From assembly GCF_042433085.1 (NCBI RefSeq), contig NZ_JBHLWA010000037.1, positions 1 through 45,637 of the forward strand: a DNA stretch of 45,637 nucleotides. The letters run 5' to 3'. Position 1 is the first letter of the stretch; each line of letters starts with the position of its first letter. The notes beneath the pieces were generated by a model. The model was not told the DNA's origin. It saw only the letters and a program-made list of their open reading frames with translations, and did not search any database. Both the position numbers and the translations under genes were made by a program. Positions 1-8,652 of the stretch are shown one piece after another. This DNA is from Gallibacterium melopsittaci. Lineage in GTDB: Bacteria > Pseudomonadota > Gammaproteobacteria > Enterobacterales > Pasteurellaceae.

Positions 1-116
<116 letters not shown>

Positions 117-177
117 CTACCACATTAACCAAAGATAATTACAGGATATTGAATAAAAAAGGAAAGAAAAATAGAGG

Positions 178-253
178 TGGTGCTGATAGGCGGATTTGAA
201 CCGCCGACCTCACCCTTACCAAGGGTGCGCTCTACCAACTGAGCTATATCAGC
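178..253 (-). tRNA. tRNA-Thr (anticodon GGT)
   Basis: A 76-base cloverleaf with encoded CCA. The acceptor strands GCTGATA and TATCAGC pair, and the anticodon arm CACCC-TTGGTAA-GGGTG carries GGT. It is the last tRNA before tuf and corresponds to thrT in the enteric thrU-tyrU-glyT-thrT-tufB operon. Only one base separates it from the tRNA-Gly upstream, so both must come from one precursor. Confidence 0.96.
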
Positions 254-254
254 G

Positions 255-329
<75 letters not shown>

Positions 330-357
330 ACCTATATTCATCTGTCCCATCATAAAA

Positions 358-442
358 TGGTGGAGGGAGAAGGATTCGAACCTTCGAAGGCTGAGCCAAC
401 AGATTTACAGTCTGCCCCCTTTGGCCGCTCGGGAATCCCTCC
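358..442 (-). tRNA. tRNA-Tyr (anticodon GTA)
   Basis: An 85-base tRNA with the long variable arm expected for tRNA-Tyr. The anticodon loop CTGTAAA contains GTA, and acceptor strands GGAGGGA and TCCCTCC are followed by ACCA. It is the second gene of the operon, corresponding to tyrU. Confidence 0.96.
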
Positions 443-474
443 ACAACGCTAATGCTAATACTTACTTGAGAAGA

Positions 475-550
<76 letters not shown>

Positions 551-571
551 ATCGTTAAGCAAGTGAGGCGT

Positions 572-599
572 ATTATAGGGATCTTTTTTCTTCTGGCAA
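572..599 (-). promoter_or_regulatory. sigma-70 promoter of the tRNA-tuf operon
   Basis: On the minus strand TTGCCA (594-599) and a perfect TATAAT (572-577) are separated by 16 bases. The discriminator ACGCC is GC-rich, as is usual for stringently controlled stable-RNA promoters. It points directly at tRNA-Thr(TGT). Confidence 0.85.
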
Positions 600-878
600 G
601 ACTTTTTTTGAAAAAAAATAGGATTTTTTATCGGTAGCCTAAATCTCAAGCAAAAATTGTCTGTTTTTTACAGTTTCCGTCTAAATTCCCAACAATCCAA
701 TCACCTCTTTTTATTTTTCTCCCTAAAATTACTCAGAAAATAGGGGCTTATTCCCTATATAAAAACGATTAAAATCATTCAAACCAATATCATTTCTTTT
801 TTAATCCTCAATAATTGATAATTATCTATAAGCGTTCTTCATCTATAATTCAGAGTTAAATGATAGGATTTAATTACT
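600..878. other. AT-rich intergenic DNA, nothing assigned
   Basis: This stretch separates the divergent tRNA-tuf operon from coaA. I see no gene or clear regulator site. The only structure is a small inverted repeat, ATAGGG (740-745) and CCCTAT (753-758), without a T-run. A TATAAT at 844-849 has no suitable -35 box. Confidence 0.5.
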
Positions 879-906
879 TTTGCCTTTTCACGTTGCTTTC
901 TATAAC
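879..906 (+). promoter_or_regulatory. candidate coaA promoter
   Basis: TTTGCC (879-884) and TATAAC (901-906) are separated by 16 bases (or TTGCCT with 15). The spacing is acceptable and the -10 is good. It lies about 45 bases upstream of the coaA start. Confidence 0.4.
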
Positions 907-951
907 ATACAGCCATAATCTCTCTAACTTCATTAAAATAAGAAGGGTGTT

Positions 952-1884
952 GTGATCAATCAACCTGCAAATAATTTTTCTCCTTTTTTAATTTTTGAAC
1001 GTGAACAATGGGCGGCATTAAGAAAGTCTGTCCCGCTCTCACTTACTGAACAAGATTTAAAACCACTATTAAGTTTTAATGAAGAACTTTCTTTAGATGA
1101 AGTTCGTTCTATTTATCTCCCTTTAGTTCGTTTACTAAATTACTATATTGAAGAAAACTTACAACGCCATACCGTTATCCAACGTTTTTTGGATATTGAT
1201 AAACCAAAGATTCCTTATATTATCAGTATTGCAGGTAGTGTAGCCGTTGGGAAAAGCACAACAGCACGTATTTTGCAGGCATTATTAACTGAAGAAAATC
1301 GACGTGTGGATTTAATTACTACTGATGGCTTTTTATATCCATTAGAAAAACTAAAACAGCTAGATTTATTAGGGAAAAAAGGATTTCCTGTATCATATGA
1401 TACACATGCATTAATCCAATTTGTTTCTGATATTAAATCAGGAAAACAACATGTTAAAGCACCTGTTTACTCCCATCTTATTTATGACATCATCCCTAAT
1501 AAATTTACCGAAATAAATCAACCAGATATTTTAATTATTGAGGGTTTAAATGTCTTACAACGTAGCCATAAATCCCATAATTTATTTGTATCTGATTTCG
1601 TAGATTTTTCTATTTTTGTCGATGCAGAAGAAACATTACTCAAAAGCTGGTATATCAAACGTTTTCTTAAATTTAGAAAGGGGGCTTTTGCTGATCCCAA
1701 TTCTTATTTCCACCATTATGCAAAATTGACCGAGCAAGAAGCTATTGAAATAGCTTCTCATATCTGGGACACCATTAATGGCGTTAATCTACATGAAAAT
1801 ATTTTACCAACGAGAGAACGTGCAAGCCTAATTTTAGTAAAAGGGGAAGATCACGCCATTAATACCGTAAAATTAAGGAAATAA
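952..1884 (+). CDS. coaA: pantothenate kinase, type I
   Basis: CoaA phosphorylates pantothenate with ATP, the committed and CoA-feedback-controlled step of coenzyme A synthesis in the cytoplasm. The protein has 310 residues, close to the usual 316. It shows the P-loop GSVAVGKSTTAR near residues 94-105, then TTDGFLYP, the APVYSHLIYD segment and the C-terminal PTRERASLIL motif typical of the family. It starts with GTG; an AGAAGG ribosome-binding site lies five bases upstream and no better ATG exists. It stands alone: the next plus-strand gene, fetA, begins after a minus-strand gene. Homology is strong along the whole length. Confidence 0.97.
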   Translation: MINQPANNFSPFLIFEREQWAALRKSVPLSLTEQDLKPLLSFNEELSLDEVRSIYLPLVRLLNYYIEENLQRHTVIQRFLDIDKPKIPYIISIAGSVAVGKSTTARILQALLTEENRRVDLITTDGFLYPLEKLKQLDLLGKKGFPVSYDTHALIQFVSDIKSGKQHVKAPVYSHLIYDIIPNKFTEINQPDILIIEGLNVLQRSHKSHNLFVSDFVDFSIFVDAEETLLKSWYIKRFLKFRKGAFADPNSYFHHYAKLTEQEAIEIASHIWDTINGVNLHENILPTRERASLILVKGEDHAINTVKLRK

Positions 1885-1891
1885 ATTCAAT

Positions 1892-2209
1892 TTATTTATG
1901 CAAAACCTGTAATTTCAATTGTTGATTTTTCTTGATTACTGCAAATAGCAAGTCAATATTAGGATGTTTTCCTGGATGTTGGCTTGCATCAATACAATGT
2001 TCTGCAAACCACTCTAATCCTTGTGTTGCACTCTCTTTATTCAACTGACAAGCAAATTTTTTTGCTAACGCATTATAAACCTGTAATGAACCTAATTTTC
2101 CCGGTATTGCTGGGATAGTATGAACAATCTCATCTTGTAAACTCAAAATATCAATTTGACGAATATCATCAATAGGTGGCAAGGTCATCAAAATTTGTTG
2201 GAAATTCAT
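1892..2209 (-). CDS. small conserved protein, probable DUF2322 family
   Basis: A 105-residue soluble protein with no signal peptide or membrane segment. Recognisable stretches are PGKLGSLQVYNALAKK, GLEWFAEH and HPGKHPNID, which I recall from DUF2322 proteins of Pasteurellaceae and Neisseria; the function is unknown. The start chosen is the ATG at 2209, because AGGAG lies nine bases before it. A TTG six bases further upstream would be too close to that site. It converges on coaA with only seven bases between the stop codons and is divergent from fetA, with which it shares a 50-base upstream region. Family assignment is from memory. Confidence 0.7.
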   Translation of the reverse strand: MNFQQILMTLPPIDDIRQIDILSLQDEIVHTIPAIPGKLGSLQVYNALAKKFACQLNKESATQGLEWFAEHCIDASQHPGKHPNIDLLFAVIKKNQQLKLQVLHK

Positions 2210-2259
2210 ATACAATTTCTCCTGTTATTACAAATTATAGTATCCAGTTAAGGTAAGTT

Positions 2260-2892
2260 ATGTCAGTTATTTTAAGTGCTGAAAATGTTGTCTTTCAGCA
2301 AAAAATTCGCTATCCCAAAATTGAAATCCCCGAAGGTCGAGCAACCTTTCTACAAGGGCCAAGTGGCTGTGGTAAAAGTACATTGTTACATTTATTTAAT
2401 AGTACTCTACCACTTACTGAAGGAAAGATTTTATATAAAAATCAAAATATTCAACAACTTGATAAAATCACATTACGTCGTGAAATTCTTCTTGTCTCTC
2501 AACAAACCTATCTTTTTGCTGGTTCAATTTTGGAAAATTTTCAACAATATCATCATTATCGAGAAAGTGATATTCCATCTATTAACGACTTACAACAACA
2601 CCTTAATATTTGCCAAGTACCTTTCTCTCTTCAACATCCTGTTACTAATTTATCAGGTGGAGAAAAACAAAGGGTATTCTTAGCAATTGCATTAAGTTTT
2701 AAACCTAATGTTTTAATGTTAGATGAACCTACTTCCGCATTAGATCCTACTGTTGCAAACCAAGTTTTAGCCAACTTAAAACAATATTGTTTACCTCGCA
2801 CTACATTAATTGTCATTAGTCATGATCATACGCTCACACAACGTTATGCCGATCATATTATTGAATTAAACAAGGAGATTGGCGATGAATAA
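2260..2892 (+). CDS. fetA: ABC transporter ATP-binding protein (FetA/YbbL type)
   Basis: The ATPase of a two-gene ABC exporter; in E. coli FetAB has been linked to iron export and peroxide tolerance. The 210 residues contain Walker A GPSGCGKS (33-40), Q-loop near LVSQQTYLF (78-86), signature LSGGEKQ (131-137), Walker B VLMLDEP (151-157) and the switch histidine in ISHDH (about 188). The start ATG has AAGG six bases upstream. The gene overlaps fetB by eight bases, indicating translational coupling. The iron role is inferred from the partner and gene pair, not from residues. Confidence 0.85.
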   Translation: MSVILSAENVVFQQKIRYPKIEIPEGRATFLQGPSGCGKSTLLHLFNSTLPLTEGKILYKNQNIQQLDKITLRREILLVSQQTYLFAGSILENFQQYHHYRESDIPSINDLQQHLNICQVPFSLQHPVTNLSGGEKQRVFLAIALSFKPNVLMLDEPTSALDPTVANQVLANLKQYCLPRTTLIVISHDHTLTQRYADHIIELNKEIGDE

Positions 2893-3658
2893 TATTACTG
2901 AAATTCAATTAGTTAATTTTAGCTTGGTTTATTTACTTCTATTAATCGTGCTTTTTATTATGAAAAAGTGCCAGATTAACCAATCAAAATTGCTGTTTGT
3001 TGCTAGCCTACGTATGACAATCCAGTTAATTCTAGCTGGTTTTATTCTTACTTATATTTTTAAAAATCCACACCCTATTTTTACAGTACTCTACCTTATT
3101 GCAATGATTATTTTTGCGGTACATCGTGTACTGTCAAAAAATCCTAGTTTGAATAGACATTTTAAATACGCAATAGCTGGATCAATTTCGTTATCAGGAC
3201 TAGCGGTATTAGCCTTTTTCATTATTGTAGTCGTTAAAGAAAACTTCTTTCATCCTCAATATGTTATCCCACTTAGTGGCATGATTATGGGGAATGCTAT
3301 GACTGGGGTAAATCTTGGCGTAAAAACCTTCCGTGAAAGTTTAGCCAGTGAACGCCAACGTATAGAAACACTGTTAAATTTTGGCACTACACCACAACGT
3401 ATTTTAACGCCATTTGTAAATCAAGCATTGGAAAGTGCATTATTACCAACGTTAAACTCAATGGTCGGTATGGGTATTGTTGCGTTACCAGGTTTAATGA
3501 CGGGGCAAATTCTCTCGGGTACCTTACCAAGTACAGCGATTCTTTATCAAATTGCAATTATGATTGCGATCTGTACTGCCGTTTGTTTATCTGTCTTTGG
3601 TTCACTCTATTTCGGTTATCGTTCTTTATACAATAAGGATCAACAAATGACTTGGTAA
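2885..3658 (+). CDS. fetB: ABC transporter permease, UPF0014 family (FetB/YbbM type)
   Basis: Membrane partner of FetA, about 257 residues, with roughly seven hydrophobic segments. The UPF0014 hallmarks are visible: an early QLILAGFILTYIF segment, then PLSGMIMGNAMTGVNL, the cytoplasmic RQRIETLLNFGTT loop, and LPGLMTGQILSG near the C-terminus. Translation is taken from ATG 2885, seven bases after AAGGAG; an in-frame TTG six bases upstream is less likely. The gene overlaps fetA. A hairpin follows shortly after the stop. Confidence 0.87.
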   Translation: MNNITEIQLVNFSLVYLLLLIVLFIMKKCQINQSKLLFVASLRMTIQLILAGFILTYIFKNPHPIFTVLYLIAMIIFAVHRVLSKNPSLNRHFKYAIAGSISLSGLAVLAFFIIVVVKENFFHPQYVIPLSGMIMGNAMTGVNLGVKTFRESLASERQRIETLLNFGTTPQRILTPFVNQALESALLPTLNSMVGMGIVALPGLMTGQILSGTLPSTAILYQIAIMIAICTAVCLSVFGSLYFGYRSLYNKDQQMTW

Positions 3659-3665
3659 TGAATTT

Positions 3666-3691
3666 AGAGATTGTCTTTCAAGGCAATCTCT
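3666..3691 (+). terminator. hairpin after fetB, possible weak terminator
   Basis: AGAGATTG (3666-3673) pairs with CAATCTCT (3684-3691), and the pairing can extend into the ten-base loop. No real T-run follows, so factor-independent termination is uncertain. Confidence 0.5.
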
Positions 3692-3701
3692 GATTCTTAG
3701 A

Positions 3702-3730
3702 TTGAGTTAAATTTATAAATCCTGTAAACT
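3702..3730 (+). promoter_or_regulatory. candidate pyrG promoter
   Basis: TTGAGT (3702-3707), 17 bases, then TAAACT (3725-3730). It lies between the fetB hairpin and pyrG and leaves a leader of about 70 bases. The initial transcript after the -10 is not C-rich enough for me to claim the reiterative type of pyrG control. Confidence 0.45.
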
Positions 3731-3804
3731 ATCATCCCGTCTTGATACTTAGGTATCTCTCAATCTTAAATTTCCACTCACTTTTTATTAAATAGGCATA
3801 AACA

Positions 3805-5442
3805 ATGGCAACCAATTATATTTTTGTCACAGGCGGTGTCGTTTCTTCTTTAGGTAAAGGTATCGCAGCGGCATCGCTTGCTGCTATTTTAGAAGCTCGT
3901 GGGCTAAATGTTACCATGATGAAACTAGATCCTTACATCAATGTCGATCCAGGCACAATGAGCCCAACACAACATGGTGAGGTATTTGTTACTCAAGACG
4001 GCGCAGAAACCGATCTCGATTTAGGACATTATGAACGTTTTATCCGTACCAAAATGACTAAACGTAATAACTTTACTACGGGGAAAATCTATTCTGAAGT
4101 ATTACGTAAAGAGCGTCGCGGCGATTATCTTGGCGCAACAATTCAAGTTATTCCTCATATCACCAATGAAATTAAAGCAAAAGTTATTGAAGGTGCAGCG
4201 GGACACGATGTTGTTATTGTCGAGGTTGGTGGAACCGTTGGTGATATTGAGTCTTTACCATTCTTAGAAGCATTGCGTCAACTTGCCGTGCAGGTCGGTA
4301 GAGAAAGAACATTATTTATGCACTTAACACTGGTACCTTATATTGCAACAGCTGGTGAAGTGAAAACAAAACCAACACAACATTCAGTGAAGGAATTGCT
4401 ATCAATCGGTATTCAACCAGATGTATTAATCTGCCGTTCTGATCGCATTATTCCACCAAATGAACGTGCTAAGATTGCACTTTTCTGTAATGTGCCGGAA
4501 AAAGCGGTTATCTCATTAAAAGATGTTAATTCCATTTATCAGATCCCAGCATTACTAAAATCTCAAGGCTTAGATGACTTTATTTGTCAACGTTTCCATT
4601 TAGATTGCCCAGAAGCGGATCTTTCTGAATGGGAAAATGTACTATATCAAGAGGCAAATCCAACAGGTGAAGTTACCATTGGGATGGTTGGAAAATATAC
4701 TGAATTACCAGATGCCTATAAATCAGTAAATGAAGCACTTAAACACGGTGGCTTAAAAAATAGATTAAGTGTGAATATTAAATATATTGATTCACAAGAT
4801 ATTGAATCAAAAGGAACTGATTTATTAAAAGGCTTAGATGCAATTCTTGTTCCAGGTGGTTTTGGTTATCGTGGTATTGAAGGCAAAATTCTGACCGCAC
4901 AATACGCACGCGAAAATAATATTCCTTATTTAGGTATTTGCCTAGGAATGCAAATTGCCTTAATTGAATATGCTCGTCATGTTGCAGGAATGAAAGACGC
5001 AAGTTCATCAGAATTTGATAAAAATTGTCCTCAACCTGTCATTGGGTTAATTACGGAATGGCAAGATGCTGATGGAAATGTTGAAGTTCGTAGTGATAAA
5101 TCAGATCTTGGTGGAACAATGCGCCTCGGTGCCCAACAATGTCATTTAGTGGAAGGAAGCTTAGCTCGCCAATTATATGGCAAAGAAACCATTGAAGAGC
5201 GTCATCGCCACCGTTATGAAGTAAACAATAAACTATTACCGCAAATTGAAAAAGCAGGTTTAAAAGTTACTGGTTGGTCAGCAGACAAAAAATTGGTAGA
5301 AATTATCGAAGTACCAAATCATCCTTGGTTTGTTGCTTGTCAATTCCATCCAGAATTTACTTCAACTCCTCGTGATGGACATCCATTATTTGAAGGATTT
5401 ATTAAAGCAGCTTATGCTTATCAAAAACAACAAAAAAACTAA
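3805..5442 (+). CDS. pyrG: CTP synthase
   Basis: Converts UTP to CTP using ATP and glutamine, the last step of pyrimidine nucleotide synthesis. At 545 residues it has the same length as the E. coli enzyme. The N-terminal synthase domain begins TNYIFVTGGVVSSLGKG, with its nucleotide-binding lysine. The C-terminal class-I glutamine amidotransferase domain has the nucleophile in YLGICLGMQ (about residue 379) and the His/Glu pair in FHPEFTS near the end. In E. coli pyrG sits next to eno; here it stands alone between fetAB and murA and ends at a strong shared terminator. Confidence 0.98.
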   Translation: MATNYIFVTGGVVSSLGKGIAAASLAAILEARGLNVTMMKLDPYINVDPGTMSPTQHGEVFVTQDGAETDLDLGHYERFIRTKMTKRNNFTTGKIYSEVLRKERRGDYLGATIQVIPHITNEIKAKVIEGAAGHDVVIVEVGGTVGDIESLPFLEALRQLAVQVGRERTLFMHLTLVPYIATAGEVKTKPTQHSVKELLSIGIQPDVLICRSDRIIPPNERAKIALFCNVPEKAVISLKDVNSIYQIPALLKSQGLDDFICQRFHLDCPEADLSEWENVLYQEANPTGEVTIGMVGKYTELPDAYKSVNEALKHGGLKNRLSVNIKYIDSQDIESKGTDLLKGLDAILVPGGFGYRGIEGKILTAQYARENNIPYLGICLGMQIALIEYARHVAGMKDASSSEFDKNCPQPVIGLITEWQDADGNVEVRSDKSDLGGTMRLGAQQCHLVEGSLARQLYGKETIEERHRHRYEVNNKLLPQIEKAGLKVTGWSADKKLVEIIEVPNHPWFVACQFHPEFTSTPRDGHPLFEGFIKAAYAYQKQQKN

Positions 5443-5464
5443 TCTAATCACTAAAACATAAATT

Positions 5465-5513
5465 AAAAAATCTGCACTACCGTTAGTTAAAACTAATTTT
5501 GTGCAGATTTTTT
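5465..5513. terminator. bidirectional terminator between pyrG and murA
   Basis: A 13-bp perfect stem, AAAAAATCTGCAC (5465-5477) with GTGCAGATTTTTT (5501-5513). A-run and T-run flank it, so it can terminate both pyrG (plus) and murA (minus). An inner TTAGTT/AACTAA repeat adds to the fold. Confidence 0.9.
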
Positions 5514-5542
5514 ATTTCAAAAGAACTACAAATTTATAAGGC

Positions 5543-6814
5543 TTATGCTTCGTTATCAGAAAAACGTTCAATACGGGCTCCTAAGCCACGCAATTTTTCT
5601 TCAATATGCTCATAACCACGATCAATATGATAAATACGGTCAACAATAGTTTCACCTTGGGCAATACATCCCGCAATGACTAAACTAGCTGAAGCACGTA
5701 AATCTGTCGCCATCACTTCTGCACCAGAAAGATGATCTACACCATGACAAATAGCGGTATTACCTTCAATTTCGGCCTTACCCCCCATACGAATCAATTC
5801 AGGAATATGCATAAAACGATTCTCAAAAATAGTCTCAGTAATAATTCCTGTTCCACTCGCTACCATATTTAACAACGTAAATTGTGCTTGCATATCAGTT
5901 GGGAATCCTGGATGTGGTGCAGTACGAATATTGACAGCCTTTGGCCGTTGCCCAAACATATCTAATGTAATGCTATCTTCAGTAACATCAATTTGTGCAC
6001 CTGCTTCACGTAATTTTTCAATCACTACTTCTAAAGTATTCGCTCGTGTACCAAGACATTCTACTCGTCCCCCTGATACCGCAGCCGCAACAAGGAATGT
6101 TCCTGTTTCAATACGATCTGGAATTACTGTATGTTCACAACCACCTAAACGTTCAACACCTTCAACTGTTATTGTATCTGTCCCAGCACCTTGAATGTTT
6201 GCCCCCATTTTATTGAGAAACTCTGCTGTATCGACAATTTCAGGTTCTCTTGCGGCATTTTCAATAATAGTTGTACCTTTTGCGAGAACTGCAGCCGTCA
6301 TAATTGAGATAGTCGCCCCAACACTGACTTTATCAATAACAATACGTGTCCCTTGTAAACGCGATGATACAAATGATTTCACATAACCATCTTCTAAGAT
6401 AATTTTTGCACCTAATTTTTCTAAACCTGAAATATGAAGGTCAACTGGTCTAGCACCAATCGAACAACCTCCAGGCAAAGAGACTTGACCTTGATTAAAA
6501 CGAGCTGTCAGTGGAGCAAGCGCCCAAATAGAAGCCCTCATAGTTTTGACTAGTTCATAAGGAGTAACAAAACTAGTCACATTACTCGCATCAATACAAA
6601 CGGTTTGCTCACCGCACCAATCTGCTTTAATTCCCAATTTATGTAAAATCTTCAAAGTGGTTTCAATATCACGCAAGCGCGGGACGTTATGTAACGTAAC
6701 TGGCTCTTCAGCAAGAATAGAAGCAAATAAAATCGGTAATGCTGCATTCTTAGCCCCAGAAATATTAACTGTACCTTTTAAGCAAGCTCGCCCATGAACA
6801 CGAAACTTTTCCAT
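5543..6814 (-). CDS. murA: UDP-N-acetylglucosamine 1-carboxyvinyltransferase
   Basis: First committed step of peptidoglycan synthesis: transfers enolpyruvate from PEP to UDP-GlcNAc. The 423-residue protein is close to the usual 419. It shows Lys22 in NISGAKNAALP and the catalytic cysteine at residue 117 in LPGGCSIGARP, the residue attacked by fosfomycin; a cysteine here predicts ordinary sensitivity of the enzyme. The DLRASASLVIAGCIA segment is also conserved. The gene is transcribed away from potD and terminates against pyrG. Its upstream DNA has a palindrome, ATTCAA-TTAT-TTGAAT (6840-6855), of unknown meaning. Confidence 0.97.
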   Translation of the reverse strand: MEKFRVHGRACLKGTVNISGAKNAALPILFASILAEEPVTLHNVPRLRDIETTLKILHKLGIKADWCGEQTVCIDASNVTSFVTPYELVKTMRASIWALAPLTARFNQGQVSLPGGCSIGARPVDLHISGLEKLGAKIILEDGYVKSFVSSRLQGTRIVIDKVSVGATISIMTAAVLAKGTTIIENAAREPEIVDTAEFLNKMGANIQGAGTDTITVEGVERLGGCEHTVIPDRIETGTFLVAAAVSGGRVECLGTRANTLEVVIEKLREAGAQIDVTEDSITLDMFGQRPKAVNIRTAPHPGFPTDMQAQFTLLNMVASGTGIITETIFENRFMHIPELIRMGGKAEIEGNTAICHGVDHLSGAEVMATDLRASASLVIAGCIAQGETIVDRIYHIDRGYEHIEEKLRGLGARIERFSDNEA

Positions 6815-6876
6815 AATAATTCCTATAAAACTTCTTTTAATTCAATTATTTGAATAACAATATTTAATTAATACAA

Positions 6877-6908
6877 CTCCCTCATTATGCTGATACATAA
6901 TGAGGGAG
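6877..6908 (-). terminator. terminator downstream of the potD-like gene
   Basis: Perfect 13-bp stem CTCCCTCATTATG (6877-6889) with CATAATGAGGGAG (6896-6908), loop of six. On the minus strand it is followed by a T-rich stretch, TTGTATTAATT. It insulates potD from murA. Confidence 0.75.
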
Positions 6909-6963
6909 CCTCAAATGTGTTCTTAATTATATACATTTCTTAAGAGAAAATCGTTGAAAAACC

Positions 6964-8010
6964 TTAATTAGTTTTCAACTTATTCCAATATTTTTCATAA
7001 ATATCAATGGCATCTCCAACATCTTCTTGAAGAATACCTTTCCTTAGTTCTTCTTGTGTTGGGAAAAGAGTAGGATCATTAACATCTTCTTTGGAAAGTA
7101 AGGATTTTACTCCCTCATTTGGCATCGAAAATCCCATTGTTTCTATCACTTCCTTAGCACTTTCTGGACGTAACATAAAATCAATGAATTTATATGCCGC
7201 ATCCTTATGCTTAGCTTTCTTAGGAATAGCATAATTATCCATCCAAATAATTACACCTTCTTTTGGAAAAATAAATTGGATATTCTCATTTTCTTTATGA
7301 GCACGAAAAGCAGAACCATTCCAAATCATTCCTAACGAAACTTCACCTTGAAGGTATGGTACATCTGGAGAATCTGAATTAAATGCTAAAACATTTGGGA
7401 TAAGTTTTTGTAACAAATGGTATGCAGACTCAATTTCTGAGGCATTTCTTGTATTAGGTGAAAATCCTTTAAGTAATAACGCAATATGGAATACTTCTCG
7501 AGAATCGGCAGTTAATAGCACTTTTCCTTTATATGCTGGATTCCACAAATCACTCCAACTTGTAATCTTTTTAGGATCAATTTCTGTCGAATTTACTCCT
7601 ATTCCCGTCAAACCATAAACATATGGTAAAGAATATTGATTATGTGGATCAAAAGACTTATCTAATAACTCTGGCGTAATCTGAGATAAATTTTTCAATT
7701 TATTTTTATTTAATTTTTCCAACATCCCTTCCTTAGCCATTTTACCAATATAATAACTAGATGGAAAAACTAGATCGTACTCACCACCATTAGTCAGCTT
7801 CATCTTTGAATACATTTCTTCATTACTTTCAAAAGTAGAATAGACCACTTCAATTCCTGTTTCTTTTGTAAATTGGCTAATCAAAGATGTGGGAATATAT
7901 TCTGTCCAGTTATATATATAAAGTTTTTCTGCAAATAGAGATGAGCTAAATAAAATAGGAAAGGAAAATAAAATTGGTTTCAATAATTTAGAAAAAGATA
8001 AAAATTTCAA
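6964..8010 (-). CDS. potD: spermidine/putrescine-binding periplasmic protein, PotD family
   Basis: Substrate-binding protein for polyamine ABC import. The mature part begins EKLYIYNWTEYIP and contains the polyamine-site pattern GVIIWMDNYAIP, where the Trp and Asp match binding residues of E. coli PotD. A secretory signal ends near SSSLFA. The best start is TTG at 8010: GGAGG lies nine bases upstream and the product is then 348 residues, the same as E. coli PotD. The ATG at 8040 would add an unusual Arg/Trp-rich extension and has no ribosome-binding site. No potA, potB or potC is present in the window, so this is either an orphan or a second binding protein. Confidence 0.85.
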   Translation of the reverse strand: MKFLSFSKLLKPILFSFPILFSSSLFAEKLYIYNWTEYIPTSLISQFTKETGIEVVYSTFESNEEMYSKMKLTNGGEYDLVFPSSYYIGKMAKEGMLEKLNKNKLKNLSQITPELLDKSFDPHNQYSLPYVYGLTGIGVNSTEIDPKKITSWSDLWNPAYKGKVLLTADSREVFHIALLLKGFSPNTRNASEIESAYHLLQKLIPNVLAFNSDSPDVPYLQGEVSLGMIWNGSAFRAHKENENIQFIFPKEGVIIWMDNYAIPKKAKHKDAAYKFIDFMLRPESAKEVIETMGFSMPNEGVKSLLSKEDVNDPTLFPTQEELRKGILQEDVGDAIDIYEKYWNKLKTN

Positions 8011-8073
8011 TTTACGAGTCCTCCAGAGCCTGCTTTTCATACAGCAAAACAGCAATTAATCAAAAACTTGTCG

Positions 8074-8101
8074 AGTATAACAAGTAATTATGTACTTTAA
8101 A
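8074..8101 (-). promoter_or_regulatory. candidate potD promoter with overlapping inverted repeat
   Basis: On the minus strand TTTAAA (8096-8101), 16 bases, TATACT (8074-8079). The -10 lies in the loop of the inverted repeat CTTGT (8067-8071) / ACAAG (8080-8084), which could be an operator or just a leader hairpin. Confidence 0.4.
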
Positions 8102-8167
8102 AATAAAAAACTCTCGCAAACTGCAATAACTTTATTCCAAAAAGTTATTTATATATTTTAAATATAA

Positions 8168-8201
8168 AAAAACTGCATCTATTATTTTAGATGCAGTTTT
8201 T
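8168..8201 (-). terminator. terminator of the alpha operon, after rplQ
   Basis: Stem AAAAACTGCATCTA (8168-8181) with TAGATGCAGTTTTT (8188-8201), loop of six. It ends in a T-run on the minus strand, 20 bases after the rplQ stop. Confidence 0.9.
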
Positions 8202-8221
8202 AGACAAAAATGAATAGCGAA

Positions 8222-8611
8222 TTATTCAGCCGCAGCTACTGCTTCTTCAGTAACTTGACGATCTACTAATTCAATATATGCCATTGGCGCATTATCACCG
8301 GCACGGAATCCACATTTTAAAATACGAGTATAACCACCCGCACGTTGTGCAAAACGTGGACCTAATTCATTAAATAATTTAGCAACAACTGCGTTGTCGC
8401 GAACACGAGCAAAAGCTAGACGGCGATTTGCAACGCTATCTACTTTAGCTAAAGTAATTAACGGCTCAACTACACGACGTAATTCTTTTGCTTTAGGCAA
8501 TGTAGTCTTGATGATCTCATGACTAACTAAAGAACTTGCCATATTACGAAACATCGCTTGACGATGACTGCTATTACGGTTTAGTTGACGACCACTCTTA
8601 CGATGGCGCAT
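8222..8611 (-). CDS. rplQ: 50S ribosomal protein L17
   Basis: Large-subunit protein near the peptide exit tunnel. The 129 residues begin MRHRKSGRQLNRNSSHRQAM, a highly conserved N-terminus, and include the ELRRVVEPLITLAK segment. It is the last gene of the alpha operon, 41 bases after rpoA, and is followed by a clear terminator. Confidence 0.98.
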   Translation of the reverse strand: MRHRKSGRQLNRNSSHRQAMFRNMASSLVSHEIIKTTLPKAKELRRVVEPLITLAKVDSVANRRLAFARVRDNAVVAKLFNELGPRFAQRAGGYTRILKCGFRAGDNAPMAYIELVDRQVTEEAVAAAE

Positions 8612-8652
8612 GACCTTATCCTTCTCAGAAAAATCTTTAACCTATGACCAAA

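Noticed and set aside
844..849. Perfect TATAAT upstream of coaA.
   Set aside because: No -35 element at 15-19 bases; the nearest TTGATA is 23 bases away.
2276..2683. Open frame of 135 residues overlapping fetA in another frame.
   Set aside because: It is a Lys/Ile/Leu-rich shadow of AT-rich fetA with no ribosome-binding site or recognisable domain.
6840..6855. Palindrome ATTCAA-TTAT-TTGAAT upstream of murA.
   Set aside because: Short and AT-only arms in AT-rich DNA; no known regulator matched, so it is mentioned under murA but not called as a site.
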